From positions 10,826,540-10,890,539 of the forward strand of contig ML680086.1 in assembly GCA_007922225.1 (NCBI GenBank): a stretch of DNA of 64,000 nt, in the 5' to 3' direction. How positions within the stretch are numbered: the stretch's first letter is position 1; every line of letters begins with the position of its first letter. This DNA is from Emydura subglobosa. Its lineage: Eukaryota; Chordata; Testudines; Chelidae. Positions 51,809 through 64,000 of this stretch are shown here, piece by piece. The notes below the pieces were generated by a model. The model worked only from the letters and a program-made list of their open reading frames with translations. It was not told where the DNA came from and searched no databases. The translations under genes and the position numbers were made by a program.

Positions 51809-51957
51809 TGAATCCATTAACATCTTGACAGCTGGAAGAAAAAGCTTCTTCATTGTGAACAGCACTGAGTTTGGTGGTGTTCTTGTCTGAAGTAGCAACA
51901 GGACCCATCTCCCTCTGGCTGCTGCTTTGAGTCTCCTTCTGCTTCTTCGCTAGTTTC
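51809..51957 (-). CDS. PTPRT: PTPRT exon: intracellular juxtamembrane segment
   Basis: 149 bp. The first base completes a codon from the upstream transmembrane exon; 49 codons follow, from [10 protein letters not shown] through [10 protein letters not shown] to QDVNGF, with one base left over. The basic KLAKKQK start is the usual post-membrane anchor of R2B receptors. The middle is Ser/Thr-rich and probably disordered. The donor is GTAAGT. The acceptor is placed at AAAG before GAAACTAG; a second AG eight bases further in (exon from 51949) would also keep the frame only with a different upstream phase and is less likely. The exon stands alone, 22 kb upstream of the next one. This segment is the least conserved part of the family, yet it still matches PTPRT specifically. 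Confidence 0.9.
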
Positions 51958-53876
51958 CTTTAAGGTGTTTTGAAGAGGGGAGAAATCATAGTCAGTTTCT
52001 TGCATTAACAACAAAGCAAAAGAGAGAAAAAAAATATCCTTTTTACTTTCCTTCTCGAACTGACATACAGGGCTCATTCCAAAGGGCAAGGAAGTGAATG
52101 ATTCAGCTTTTAAATAGTTGAAGGGAGTGTGATTAACGCAGAGACCTAAGTCTTTGAAACTGCATACAACACATCCCCCTAGTAAACGTTAGCAAAGGAG
52201 AGATTGATCTTACTCATACCAACAGAGGAAGTGCAATGTAGTTAAAAGGGGAATCTAATAAAGCCTCTGGAACTGGTGTCAGTCACTCAAGGAAGAACAG
52301 AAGGCATCAAAACAGGGCAATGATTTGTGCAGTTCCATATGGAGAAAGGGGGTTGCCAGGATCCATGTTAGGTGGGCACCTAAATCCAGTCTGGAATTTC
52401 CCTGTTATTATTCCCACTGAAAAGTAGGACCCAACATGAAGTCCACACTAGCGTCAGATAGGCAGAGGAGGAGTTTCTCTGTGCACCCAGGTAAAACAGT
52501 GAGGAAATGAAACTGTACTGGACTTATGTACCCATCTGAAATGGGTTCAGGACAAGTAAGACATTAAAGAATGTGACCTGCAAGAGGTAGAAGCGATTTT
52601 AAAGATCAATGTCTCCAGCTATGTCTATGCTACCATAGTGCCTGCATCTATTCTGGTTCCAAGGAGATGACAAAGCCATTGGCATAAAGAGACCTAGTGC
52701 CAGCTCTAAACACCCAGTGACAAACTCATGAGCACAAGGCCCACTCATGTCCCACAGCCAACAATAAGAACACGAAGAAGATGAAGGGGAAGGAGGAATG
52801 CGACCAACTAAGCTTCCACTGACATTTGGCTGTTCTATGCTTCATTCATAGCAGAGAGTAAAACTGTTTTAAAAATGAATACATGGCATTCTACAACCGG
52901 CAGCTTTAAAAAACGCACTACAAATCCCTCGCACCAGCAAAGAACTTTGCTTACATGGTCTCCAAAGATAAGAAAATAAAACAAAACAAAAGAGAAAGAA
53001 AGATTACCATAAGTAGGGGCTTTAGTCTTCTTTTTTCCCCTACAGAAGAAATCCTAACAACTAAATTATTATGTGAAGAGGTTTTTCTTCACTAAACTGA
53101 TTTCCTCATGGTAAAAAGGTGCTTGACTTATTTCTCTCCCCTACCTCCTCTTTTTAACTAGATAAACATTCAGTTGACACTTAGAACCATATCTTCTGCT
53201 ACATATTTCAATTAGCCTTATTTATTTCACAGGGGATAAAGTTTGAGCGGCATTTAGTGAGCTAAAGGATCAAGACTCTCTCATGAGCCTGAGCTGTGTA
53301 GGCTGGTTAATAAACTCATGTGCAGGGAGAGCATGGGAGCAACACTAAAACCTACATCTGTCTGAAACTATTACCATCATGATGCCTGTGCAGTCCAGTC
53401 CAGAGTAGCTGCATATATGTAAAAACAGTCAATGCAGACTTTTGAATAAATTTTGGATTATGAAATTCATGCCAGTTCCTTGGATTTGTTAAAAATTATG
53501 TACCTGGTGTACAAGCAAAACAACAAGCCATTGGGAATGCTGATTGTAGTAAAAAACTTCAAATGTAACTGTGGTAACTCTTTCAGTACAATAAAATAAT
53601 CAGGATGCGGGGTTTTTATTTACTGATTCCGCCCCTCCCCTCCCCCCCGTAGCTGAGCTCTAGTTTCAGACAAGAAGCATCTCTCCTTCTCAACAAACTA
53701 AACAAATAATTTTCATTCTTTAAACGTGCATATCACATAATCATTTGTTTCAATTTTGCTTAACCATAGAATAATGCAATTTAGCATGTTCTTATGGAAA
53801 GTTGTGTCTGACTTCATCTAGTGGTTGGACCACGTCAAAGATTTTGCTACTCCTGCTACTACAAGCTAACATACCT

Positions 53877-53946
53877 GCTCCTTTAGCTCAGGAGTAGAGG
53901 ATCAGCCTTTTACATTTGGAGGTCCTGGGTTTAAACTTTGCAGATG
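53877..53946 (+). repeat. tRNA-like sequence (SINE head or tRNA pseudogene)
   Basis: Contains an A-box-like TTAGCTCAGGAGTAGAG and, 25 bp on, a B-box-like GGTCCTGGGTTTAAACT, the internal RNA polymerase III promoter pattern of tRNA genes. The acceptor stem does not pair well and the T-loop is mutated (TTTAAAC for TTCGAATC), so it is a relic. Confidence 0.45.
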
Positions 53947-53949
53947 ACC

Positions 53950-54135
53950 CAACCAGGCATATCATTACAGTTGCAAAGCACTTACCATAATTAAACCTCA
54001 CAGCACCCGTGTGATGTATATCGCTTCATTTTACAGAAGTGAGAAACTGAGGCATAGAGGTTGCATGACTTGCCCAACATCACTCAACAAGCCAGTGGCA
54101 GAATGAGCACAGAGAGCCTATTGTCCCTGCTCGAA
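53950..54135 (-). repeat. MIR SINE relic
   Basis: Marked by GCAAAGCACTTACCATAATT, GTGAGAAACTGAGGCATAG and TGACTTGCCCAACATCACTC. Complement of MIR. Confidence 0.8.
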
Positions 54136-55287
54136 CATAAACTCTTTAAATAAAGTCTCTTACTTACGGTAAGCACTCTACAGTAACTTGAAAAATAGTA
54201 AACCAGTACTCTATTATGATGATGCTCATACATTGGTGATTAATGAAATTAAAAGTTTTGCCTGTTTTGATATATGGCAATGCTAATACACAACTGGATT
54301 TATTAACTGTGGTATGTGGGCATATGCACCCTCTGTTTTTGTTTACCACGGTACCCTATACTCTACTATACCCTATCAGTAGCAACATTAACCTTATGAT
54401 TTATTAACCCTGGCATGGAGTTATGTTAATCCTTTAGATTTGCTAATAATAGTGCATTGCTCTGTGGGTTGTTTGGCAACAGGAACTATGATTTCTCAGT
54501 GGGAAACACTAATCTCAAATACATAAGTCTTTAATAACAAGCACTCGGGACTGCTGGGGCAAACCATTACCGATTCCCATTATAGATGCTTAAAAATGCT
54601 GTGTCAACAAGGGCAAGAATTCCTTATTAATTCCAGATTAAATTATTCCTGCCAATAATTGCCTAGAAGTCCCCCTGCTACATGTCTTTTGAGACATGCC
54701 AATAAGCTACAAAGAGCTGGAATTGGCAAACTCCTTTTCCTTTTCAGTGAATGAACAATAGTGTTTCTGAATGGTCTGTGCAGAACGGAAATCTGGATCC
54801 CAAATGAAATCTCATGGAAGCCCTGTATAAAGCAGGAGACACAGAGGGCCCTAAAATACTGGCTTGTGCATGTAAAAGAAAATGGTGGTATAAATTGAGT
54901 ATTCTCAAACTAGCTCAAAGTCACAGAAGCAGAACAAGCAAATGCCAGCCTTGCCTCAGGGGAAGCCCAGATGCGGACTAGCTAAAGATGTGGCAAATTA
55001 GGATACAGGTGCATTGGGAGAGCTGTGTGGGGGAAGTTGCACAGAACCTGACAGCTCCATGTATTGCTCTTACAAGTGTGAACAGACACCCCTGCTCCAT
55101 GAAGAGCACAAAAATTCACAGAGCAAATGCAGAGAAGGGAAGGAGAGGCAGATGTTCTCACTGGAGGGTTTTGGAGCTAAGCTTTCCAGTGGCTTCTCAT
55201 TGACACCTCCCTTCTTCCTCAGTTGTGTATCTGGACAGAACAGCAGCTCAGAAATAGGCCTATTCAGTCCTCACTATCTTCACAAAT

Positions 55288-56143
55288 ACAATCACATAGA
55301 ACCATGTAGGGGTAGAAGGGACCACAAACATCATCTAGTCTAACCCCCTGCCAAGATGCAGGATGTGTTGTATCTAAACCACCCAAGACAGATGGCTATC
55401 CAGCCTCTTTTTGAAAACCTCCAGTGAAAGAGCTTCCATGACTTCTGTAGGAAGTTTGTTCCATTGCCCTACTGTTTTTACAATTAGGATGTTTTTCCTC
55501 AGATTTAATCTAAATCTGCTATGTTGTACTTTGAACCCACTGCCTCTTGTCCTGCCCTCTGTGGCTGGAGAGAACAATTTTTCTCCATCTTTTTTATGGC
55601 AGCCTTTCAAGTATCTGAAGGCTGTTATCACGTCCCCCCTTAATTTCCTCTTTTCCAAACTAAAAATACCCAGTTCCTTCAGCCTTTGCTCATATGGCTT
55701 TCATTCCATCCCTTTAATCATCTTTGTCGCTCACCTCTAGATCATTTCCAGTTTCTCTACATTCTTTCTATATAGCAGTGACCAAAATGGGACACAGTAC
55801 TTCAGCTGAGGCCTAATCAGCACCGAGTAGAGAGGTACTATCACCTCCTGTGATTTGCGTACAATGCCTCTGGTAATGTGACCCAAAATTGTATTTGCTT
55901 TTTCTGCAACAGCATCGCACTGCTGCCTCATGTTGAGGGTTGTGATCCACCACAACTCCCAGATCCTTTTCAGAAGTGCTGCCACCAAGCCAGTTATCCC
56001 CCATAATGGATTTGTGCATTTGGTTTTCATTCCCTAAGTGTAGCACCTTACATTTGTCTTTGTTGAATCACATTTTGTCGTCTACAGCCCTGTTCTCCAA
56101 TTTATCAAGGTCCTTTTGAATTTTAGCTTTATCCTTCAAAGTC
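55288..56143 (-). mobile_element. CR1 LINE, 3' part with RT ORF remnant (second subfamily)
   Basis: Tail block AGAAGGGACCACAAACATCA and TCTAGTCTAACCCCCTGCC at the low end; minus orientation. Minus frames keep ORF2: EKRKLRGDVITAFRYLKGC and RFRLNLRKNILIVKTVGQWN (55658-55400), and upstream VAEKANTILGHITRGIV, EVIVPLYSVLIRPQLKYC (55960-55790). The sequence differs clearly from the copy at 41365, so it belongs to another CR1 subfamily. Frames are broken by shifts; 5'-truncated near 56143. Confidence 0.95.
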
Positions 56144-56928
56144 AATTAATAAAATAATCACAAAACATAAATTGATTCTAGCACAAGCTAAAGTGTGAGG
56201 GATGTAACTTAACCAATAGCTGGGTAGTGCTTTATCTGCCAGCATCTTGAGATATCTTGGCAATTGTAAAAGCATTTATCTGAAATTGCTCTGATTCTAA
56301 ATACAGAGCTCTTGAAATGATCCCTCTGAATCACTGACAGGTCCTATCAGTGACAAAGTGCCTGCTCTCCTCGCTGACCAGCATCCCATACACACCACCT
56401 CTGGAACATCCAGATGAAATGCTATCAGCGCATTAGCGTCAATCACAAGTGGAACCTGGGCTGTCGAGAATGTGTAACCAGCATCGAACTACAGAGTCTG
56501 TCACGAGGCATTGAGAAGAAGCTTTTCGTCTCATGCATTATGCAGTTGGAAAGGGAAAAAAAATAACTGGACAGATACTTGGAGGAAAAGACTGATACAA
56601 TCAGCATGTGATGAAGTGATTGAAATGTCAAAGTGTCAATAAGGAGGAATTAATAGCTGCTTTACGTTTAAGTGCAAGGGAAATGTGCCAAGAAGAAAAC
56701 AAGAATCCACTAAGGCAGTTTATCAGACTGCTCTTTCAGGTTCAGGAGAAAGGATTTTTTTTTTTAAATATGGGACAAAGTATGTGTGAGGGCATTTTAC
56801 GTGGTGGGGAGGTGAGAGAAGACTAATGCTTATAGGTAGAATTACCAGACAGAATGAAATCTGCACTGAACAAAATGGAAAATGGATGGTCCAACTGGTT
56901 CCAGTAAACCAAGAACTTCCCTGTTAGT

Positions 56929-57116
56929 AAAAACAACGAGAGTCCTGTAGCACCTTAAAGATTAACAAATTTCTGCGGGCATAAGCTTTCATGGGCTGCA
57001 ACCCACTTTGTCATCTGAAAGTTTATGCCCGCAGAAATGTGTTAGTCTTTAAGGTGCTACAGGACTCTCGTTGTTTTTGCTGTATACAGACTAACACGGC
57101 TACCCCTCTGGAACTT
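56929..57116 (+). mobile_element. Penelope-like element, truncated, inverted-repeat form
   Basis: 188 bp. The right half (CAGAAATGTGTTAGTCTTTA, GGTGCTACAGGACTCTCGTT, ACAGACTAACACGGCTACCC) matches, as I remember it, the 3' end of Penelope-like elements common in turtles. The left half is its inverted copy (ACAACGAGAGTCCTGTAGCA..., about 60 bp), a head-to-head arrangement typical of this class. Perfect 12-bp target duplications flank it. No reverse transcriptase or GIY-YIG coding remains. Confidence 0.75.
56980..57017 (-). ncRNA. Decayed hammerhead ribozyme motif (Penelope-like)
   Basis: On the minus strand, a decayed CUGANGA core (ATGACAA, 57014-57008) is followed by a stem II hairpin (GTGGG, loop, CCCAT), then the second core GAAA at 56990-56987 and the start of stem III (GCTTATGC). 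This order is that of the hammerheads known in Penelope-like terminal repeats. Two core positions are changed (first C and the G before the last A), so cleavage is not expected. Confidence 0.5.
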
Positions 57117-57359
57117 TTCCCTGTTAGTCTTGATCCAGATGCAAATTGAGGTTTGAAAAATGAAGTGGGGTTAGTTTGGTTTTCCCATTATTTTGATCTT
57201 CCTGCTTCCTGTGGAGAAGTGTAAATGCTGAAAGACCATATGAAATTTTTTGTCACAGGATTTCCAACTGAAAAGCCAGATCATAGAAACATGTAGGACT
57301 GGTACATGCTGCTTATTAGCATGAGTAACCCCACTGAAGTCAAGCACCATGCCCAGTGA

Positions 57360-57960
57360 TAAGTGTTTGTGGGATCAGATGCCAATTTTGCAGAGCTTTG
57401 TGAGGGGGCATGCACTCACCCTATTAAGGAGGAAGCTAAAGAGCTCTTCTGGACTCAGCTAGCACTAAACAGACAACTGCAGGGCTTGGTTTGCCTGGAG
57501 GGAAGAAGCTTAACAAGGGAAAGACTGCCACAGGAAGGAGCAGCAACCAGGGGAAGACTGCTGTGCTTCTGAGATAGCTGGTTACAAGGTGGGATCAGTG
57601 AAGAGAGTCAGTCATGGACCCTGTTGCCCCAGAGACAGCCAGAATCAGGCACAGAATGGATTCTACAAAAAAGGGTGGGGCGGGGGGAACTAAAGACAGA
57701 CTCTAACCCTAACTAAAAGGCCTAAAAACAAGGCAGGCCCCAAATGGGTGACCAAGAGAATGCCCAAGAGTGTGAGTACCTTCTCTTTCCTTTTTCCCCT
57801 TTGATCTTCCCTGTAGTTGCGGAAATAACTTTTTTGTTTGTTTGGAGAGACTGGTATACCCTAAGCAGGGGAAGAACTCTGCGAGTGCCAGAGAAAGGAA
57901 ACAACCCAAACTGTGATCTGATGGGGACTCAAGGCCCTTTTCTACCCAATCCCCCAAACC
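57360..57960. other. Possible unclassified interspersed repeat
   Basis: Purine-rich text unlike its surroundings (GGAAGAAGCTTAACAAGGG, CCAGAGACAGCCAGAATC, GTGCCAGAGAAAGGAAAC). It resembles the leader-like portions of turtle LTR elements in style, but I see no TG...CA ends, primer-binding site or coding. Unidentified. Confidence 0.25.
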
Positions 57961-60279
57961 TCAAACTCTCATCTAAGTTTTTGCTGCAATTTTGCATGCA
58001 TGCGCCCATTAAAGCCAGAGTCTTGTATGTGTACAATACTTGCACATGTAGACAGATGTCCAGTTTAAATAATTTGCACTCAACATATAGCTACTCAATC
58101 TGTGCACGCAAATCCAAGTTTTAGGCTACTCAACCCACTCCTCACCTGAAAGAACACACCTTCTAAGAAATAAATTGCCTCCCAAACACTTAAGTGCAAA
58201 AAAGTGGATATTAGAAATGTAGAAGTCCCGATATCTAGTAGATAACATCTCAAAAGGTCACATGACGTGAAACTTCGACATTTGTGTGCACTATAAGCAG
58301 GACATACATCATTTATTGCCATATTTATACAAAATCAGTTATGAAATTATCAATAATGACACTAAATAATATTATGGTCTTGCTTCAGGGCCCAAATCAT
58401 GTCTAGGGCCTTATTGTATAAGATGCTGTACAAACACAGATTAGACATAACACTTGCCCTAAAGCATATATACAAGTTCTTCTTGTATATGCAGTACTCT
58501 TCTTGTTACATACTTTTGGGGGACCTACATTGCTCAAAACTCGCTTAGTCCTTACTGAGACACTCCCACTTGCTCAGAAAGTCTCCAGAATAGGAATTGT
58601 CATTATCACGTGTTTATCCAGTGTCCGTACAGTGCCGTGCCTCCCACAGTGGGTCTCACCCAGTGTGGGCTTTAGGTGCTAACACAATATAAATGTCAAA
58701 TAATACTAATGGGAATTTGCCTGAGTAAAGACTGAATAAAAACTGAAGGCTCAATTCTGCTACCCTTACTCATACAGAAAAGTGTTACTCAACTACTCAA
58801 AATAAGAGGGGCAGAATGTAGCCTTAAGTCTGAAGGACCTCAAGGTTTAGCTCTTTTAAAAAATATATTCACTATTCATTTGCAAATGCTGCATCATATT
58901 CTTGGCCACATTTCCTAGTGACTTCATTAGTCACTGGGCTCCCTGATAATATTTACACACAGAACAGCAGCCACTTTATAAAACAGTCAAGTGCATAAGA
59001 AGTATTGGAGAGAAAAAAATGCTGGTCTAAACTGATTCATCAAATACGCTCCTCTTGAAAACTTAATCTTACAAAACAACATCCCACAAACATGTAATAA
59101 ATAAAATAGGTCACCTGTTTACTGGCAAATCATTTTATTTACCCTCATTAGGATGGCATAATCACCCTCCTATAACTTCCTACAACTAACGAGAAATCAG
59201 TTTACTCTGAAGACTCTGATCCTGCAGTTTGGTCTGTGGAGGTAGATCCCTGCATCCATAGGGATGTGTGTGCATGCGCGTGTATGTTATAGACAAGCTC
59301 ATACACAGATGCAATTGTTCTTTTAATTTTTTTCACATTTCCCATAGAAGTTGGAAATAAGTTCAGCACAGAAACACTGATGTTTTCAAAATTGTTGATA
59401 GAAATGTATTCTAATGCCTTCAATGGAATCACTCTTTAAAAAAAAATCTCCTAGCTCAATTATTTCAACTATTACCTTACATATCAAATTACAATGGGAG
59501 TTTAAAATGTTCAGCACACAGCAGAAGGTGCTTAGCACTTTTTTTAGATGAGGAGTAAATGAAAGCTACTTATCTGCTGTTGAGTTTCTCTTTCCTGCAG
59601 AAAACAACAAAGTACACTAACTGGGTGATAGTATCACATGCAGCCATCACAAGAAATACTTCCCATCAAATCTGACATCACTGCCAATCAAATTATACCC
59701 TACAGCCATTATCTATGTAACACACTACACACAGTTAATGGAAAGCGGAGAAAACAAAATCAACACCTTTATTCTTTTCATTTGCTTGGGTATAAATAAA
59801 GCCTTTATAAAGATTCATGCAATGTAAAATATTGTATAATGAATAAATGATTAAAGCAGGTGCCTAGCATTAAATGCAAAACCTACATTAATGCAACATT
59901 AAGATTTTTTAGCTACAACTGTAGAAAGTAAAGAAATAAAAAATGTAAGGTTTCTATTGCAATGTTAAATAAGTCACATTGTACTCCTCAGTTTTTTTAT
60001 GGTATATATTCAAAAACAAACAACACAATTGTACACTATATATTTAACAAGACCAGAAAAAAAAATACTACATATATGCAGCAGGACAGAGCTATCAATG
60101 CTGTAAGAACCTTGAGACATATTCTTCTAATTTTTACTGATATAAATCCAGAGTGATATTGCATGTATCATGTGGGTAGCAATGATGTGCTTAGTGCTTC
60201 TGCCATCAAGAAGACAGGAGTTCACACCTCGTGATCTCTCCCTTTCCCTAACAAAACCGTGAGAACACATAAATAATCC

Positions 60280-60475
60280 TTTCCATTTGTAGAACACGAT
60301 ATGTCCAATGATCTCAAAGCATCTGCAATAACTACTAACTATTTCACCAAAGGGTAAATTGAAATACAGGGAAATTGAGTGAATCTTCCAAGATCACCCA
60401 GAGTAGCGGAATGTGGAATAGACCCAGGCCTCTCTCTGAGACTTCTCTTTAATGACTAGTCCATATGGCCCTCTC
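60280..60475 (-). repeat. MIR SINE relic
   Basis: ATCTCAAAGCATCTGCAATA, AATACAGGGAAATTGAGTG and CCAAGATCACCCAGAG: complement of MIR core and tail. Confidence 0.7.
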
Positions 60476-63400
60476 TTTACAACAATATAGTATCCTACTC
60501 CACTTGTTCTATCTAGTCTTTTAATGAGGTGTTGCCATAGAAAAATCACAATTTACTACAAGGTGCCCAGTGGAGCAGAGTCAGCACTCAACAACTAAGG
60601 AGTAATAATATCCAGATGTGTAAAAAGAACACTTAAAAATGTTCATTTGTGATTCTCCTTATTCTTTCTCTTTCCCCCCTGCCCACTAGAACCCTAGTCC
60701 CAGGACATACAAAGCTCCTCCTGCAAAGGAATGAGGACCTCTAACTATCAATGGCTTCAATGGGAATTAAGGGTATTTAGCCATCTTGCAGAATCAGGTT
60801 CTTTAGCAGTTGACTGCAATAAAATCGGTTAGAATCCAAGGCCAGAAGTTGGCCTTTAAAAGCTATCACAACACTTATGGCCCAATTCTGCAAAAGTTCA
60901 CAGTGCGTCTCAGTTATTCACAAGAAGTCTTAGTGACTCCTGGGAGACTACACCGGTGAGTAAGTACTACCCAACATGAGGAGGGTTGTGGATTTGGGCC
61001 CTTAGTGAAAAGAAACTTCAGGCAAGTAGCTGAGGAAAGGTTAAAAATGATTTGAAAGAAAAATAGAAGAATTACTTCAAGCAGCACAGAGCTGAATCTG
61101 AGAAACAGAAGCCACAAATAATGTGTGTTACAGCAGCACAGTCCATGCAGTTGTATTTAAGGATCGGTCAGCAGATCTATTTGAAAATCTGTTTTTCAGG
61201 AGTGATAACTCATCCAATTCAAATTTGATTCAGGGTTAAAACTTGGCACACAAGGTCTTGACTAGGATCCAGTTTCATTTAAAAACATAAAATTATTGCT
61301 GTTGTTTATTTGTTTTCTCTAAACTTGTAAATAAACTATTCTCTTTGTAAACTGTCCAAGAGGCAAAATAATCGGTCAAATTAGGTGCATTCCTTTCAGG
61401 CAGTCCTTGTTCATTTTGAGTCTGTACCTATTCCTCCAAAGACTTGCTTTTATGCTTTTGGGTAATTTGCCAAAAAGAAATATTAAAATGTATCATAACA
61501 ATTGTATTCACTTTAAAAAGGTGCTCTGGATTCCCATGAGAAATTTGCATGTTTGTGGCACCAAGATATTCCACAGCATTTTACTGGAAGAAAGAAGATC
61601 CCCATGGCCTAACTCTGGTTTACTGGAGTCTGGAAAGTGCCCTCCGTACAACCGCTTCTATATCCAGGGGAGTGAATTTAGGGATTATTCAGTAGTGGGG
61701 CTACCCCCCAAATTCACTAAACCAGACAATTATCTGTTGGTGGAACACATACAACTCCACTAGAGCTGTGCAGAATACTGGCAATGAAATTCAAAAGTAG
61801 GTGAAACTGGGTCACTTAGAGATCCAAATCTGAAATTCAGATTAAATTTGTCAAAAGACGTGTTGTGATTTGTCTGAAGCTAGTTCAGTATTGAGCAAAA
61901 CCTGGGTGATTTATGATTGTATGCTATACCCACGCAAAACTCACCATTTCATGTGGCCTTGAAACCTGAAACTAGGTAAAACTTAATTGTATGTTTCTGG
62001 AGGCTCAGAAAGACTTGCCTTTTTCCTTCTTCTATAAAATGTCCTCCATGCCCTTTGCATTGTTCAAATAATGATGACGACTAACAACAACAAGACCTTT
62101 TTTAGCCAAGTTTCATTTGGAACCAAAAGTTAAACTTAGGGAGTTTGAAGCCCCCAAAAGGGAGCATCTACACAACTCATTCTATGCTGACTTGATAGAA
62201 TATGATGCTTAATGCCATCCCTTCTGTCCACAGATTTAAGAAATTGGATGAGGGAAGCCTAACTTCTCACCACACCTCCTGCGTACCACACTGTCAACCA
62301 TACATTAATATGTGAGGCTTACTCCTCAGATATCATCAAGCTCTGTTTGGTGGAGCTGAAAGTTTGGGAGGAGGGCAGGGACTAAGCCACTTATGCAACT
62401 GCCTGATGTCTGGTTCTGCCCCTGCTGAAGGTTAGGGCAACCTTGAGGTTGCTCTGTATTGTGCCAGCTACCATGGAACAATTTGGCCCAAGTGGCTGTT
62501 CCAGAAGCTGTGCTTGAAACTCCCCGTTTCTGAACACATGCCTAACATATCCTCTTTAGAGAGTCTGGTAAAGGATGACAAAGGGATTGTGTTGTCATCG
62601 CCACACTGTTCCTTTGGTGAAGTAATCCTCAATTGGCTGTTTAAACCAACCTTATGGACCAGCTGTGAAAACGGTTATAGCAGGACCCAGAATTTCTCAG
62701 TATATGAAATGGGCAAATTTCTGCCACATGTAGTCTGGAGTAAGAGGGCACAACTCTAATATAAGGCTATGGGCCAAATTCACAGGCAATGGTGTCTGTT
62801 GATCACAAATTAGGTATAAATATACAAAAGCAGCACAATAGTGCAACTTATGCTTTTCTGGCATTCCGAGTGTTAAACGAATAACTTACTAGGTGAGAAG
62901 GAAGGGCTGGAGCTAGCACTAAAACTAGCTGGAAGTTATAAAATAAAGAAGCCCCCATCCCACTTTAACTCATGCCCATATAATTCTCAATGCTTTGGAC
63001 CAAATTCTATTCTCAGTTACACCTGTGTAAATCTGAATTAGCTCTAAAAAGTCTATGTAGTTACTCTGAATGTACACCTTATTATCTGAGAGCAAAAGAT
63101 AGCCTCTGTGGGTCAAATTCAGCTCATGTATTAAAAAAAACTAACTTTCACTGAAGTCAAAGAACATAAATACTTTGTTTAAATTACACTCCTTTGGCAT
63201 ACCCAATGATTGCCACGTAGACATGCTCCTGATGCGTGGTAGGTGACCATAAACCATTTTCACTATCAACAACTGACTTAATTGTCTACTATAATCACTG
63301 GGCTGGGCAACAGGTTTGGATTAAAAATCGGAACCACTTACACAATAAATGAACGAAATTGAAACCCAGCATGTTACAGGTCAGGCTTAAAATTGGAATA

Positions 63401-64000
63401 TTTGCTAGGGTAAAGTCTGACCCATATACCCACCCTAATACAGAAATGTACACAAAGCCCAGGGTAAGCCCCCTTGGAAATTGAATATATTTTAAAGTAG
63501 CTTGTCCCCAAGAGAAAGCAATTCCAATCAATGGTTTTTAGATGAGAATTTCCAGGAAGTACGATATAGAGGGCTGAACTATCAAAAAGGAGGCAATGTC
63601 GGTCTTCCCCACTTGCACATCTGCATTTGGAGAGCTGCAAACATAAACTGACATTTCTGTGCACGCTTATTTGTTTTGGAGAGACATGTGTGGGTATAAT
63701 GGGTGAAACAGTGAAAAAAATAGTATGAAAGTGAAGAATTAAAAATATAGGCTGTTTGAAAGACAAAGATCAGTGAAATGGTATAAAAACAAATGGTAAA
63801 GGGAAAAACCATGTACAAACCCCTTCCCCATTACCACTACAATGAACATGCTCAAGAAAAGTCATCTCCAGCTAGGTACTTACAAGTAATAGGAGTAGGA
63901 ATATGCATTTCTTCTAAACATTGATGGGCAGTCAGATGAAGAAAATGTCCAAAAGGGGGGAAGAAGGAAAAAAAAACCATAATTAGATTTATATGAAATC

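Larger units (their letters stand above)
56917..57128. repeat. 12-bp target-site duplication flanking Penelope-like element
   Basis: TTCCCTGTTAGT occurs at 56917-56928 and at 57117-57128, immediately outside both ends of the insertion. Confidence 0.85.
51958..64000 (-). other. PTPRT: PTPRT intron, 3' part (towards the transmembrane exon)
   Basis: Contains a tRNA-like sequence at 53877, MIR relics at 53950-54135 and 60280-60475, CR1 at 55288-56143, a Penelope-like insertion at 56929-57116 and a possible LTR-like repeat at 57360-57960. The upstream exon (with the transmembrane segment) is not in the window. No gene seen. Confidence 0.7.

Noticed and set aside
51941..51949. Alternative acceptor CTAG for the juxtamembrane exon
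   Set aside because: It would remove the conserved KL residues of KLAKK that the family keeps after the membrane; the upstream AAAG gives the expected split codon.

Overview
This is vertebrate intronic sequence carrying the middle of one large gene on the minus strand. The gene is PTPRT (receptor-type protein tyrosine phosphatase T, also called RPTP-rho, of the R2B/MAM subfamily with PTPRK, PTPRM and PTPRU). Ten consecutive exons are visible, read from about 51.96 kb down to 2.38 kb: 149, 188, 88, 77, 37, 98, 117, 155, 136 and 150 bp. Joined, they give one uninterrupted 398-codon frame. It covers the intracellular juxtamembrane segment, the complete first (catalytically active) phosphatase domain D1 and the linker into D2. 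The ectodomain and transmembrane exons lie beyond the right end, and the D2 exons and 3' UTR beyond the left end. All junctions are in phase, and all splice sites are canonical except one GC donor after the 37-bp exon.

The rest, about 98% of the window, is intron. I found no second gene on either strand. The introns hold the decayed repeats of a non-mammalian amniote, most likely a turtle: several CR1 LINE fragments (two with recognisable reverse-transcriptase ORF remnants), a Penelope-like element with a decayed hammerhead-ribozyme motif and a 12-bp target-site duplication, a decayed 4.7-kb DIRS-type (tyrosine-recombinase) retroelement flanked by inverted terminal repeats, palindromic MITEs, many MIR-type SINE relics and short microsatellites. 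DIRS and Penelope elements together with abundant CR1 and MIR relics argue for a turtle over a bird or mammal. That is an inference.

Layout: 1-2.4 kb, intron towards D2; 2.4-13.9 kb, a dense cluster of seven D1 exons with introns of 1.3-3.1 kb; 13.9-29.6 kb, two longer introns around the 88-bp exon; 29.6-51.8 kb, a 22-kb intron that received the DIRS element, a CR1, a MITE and several MIRs, and that also holds a CpG-rich block which could be a 27- or 36-bp cassette exon; 52-64 kb, the intron towards the transmembrane exon, with a CR1 and the Penelope-like insertion.

The observations most worth checking are the Penelope-like insertion, the DIRS element with paired ITRs, the candidate in-frame mini-exon near 44.27 kb and the GC-AG intron. 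I did not find an unknown multi-gene system here.
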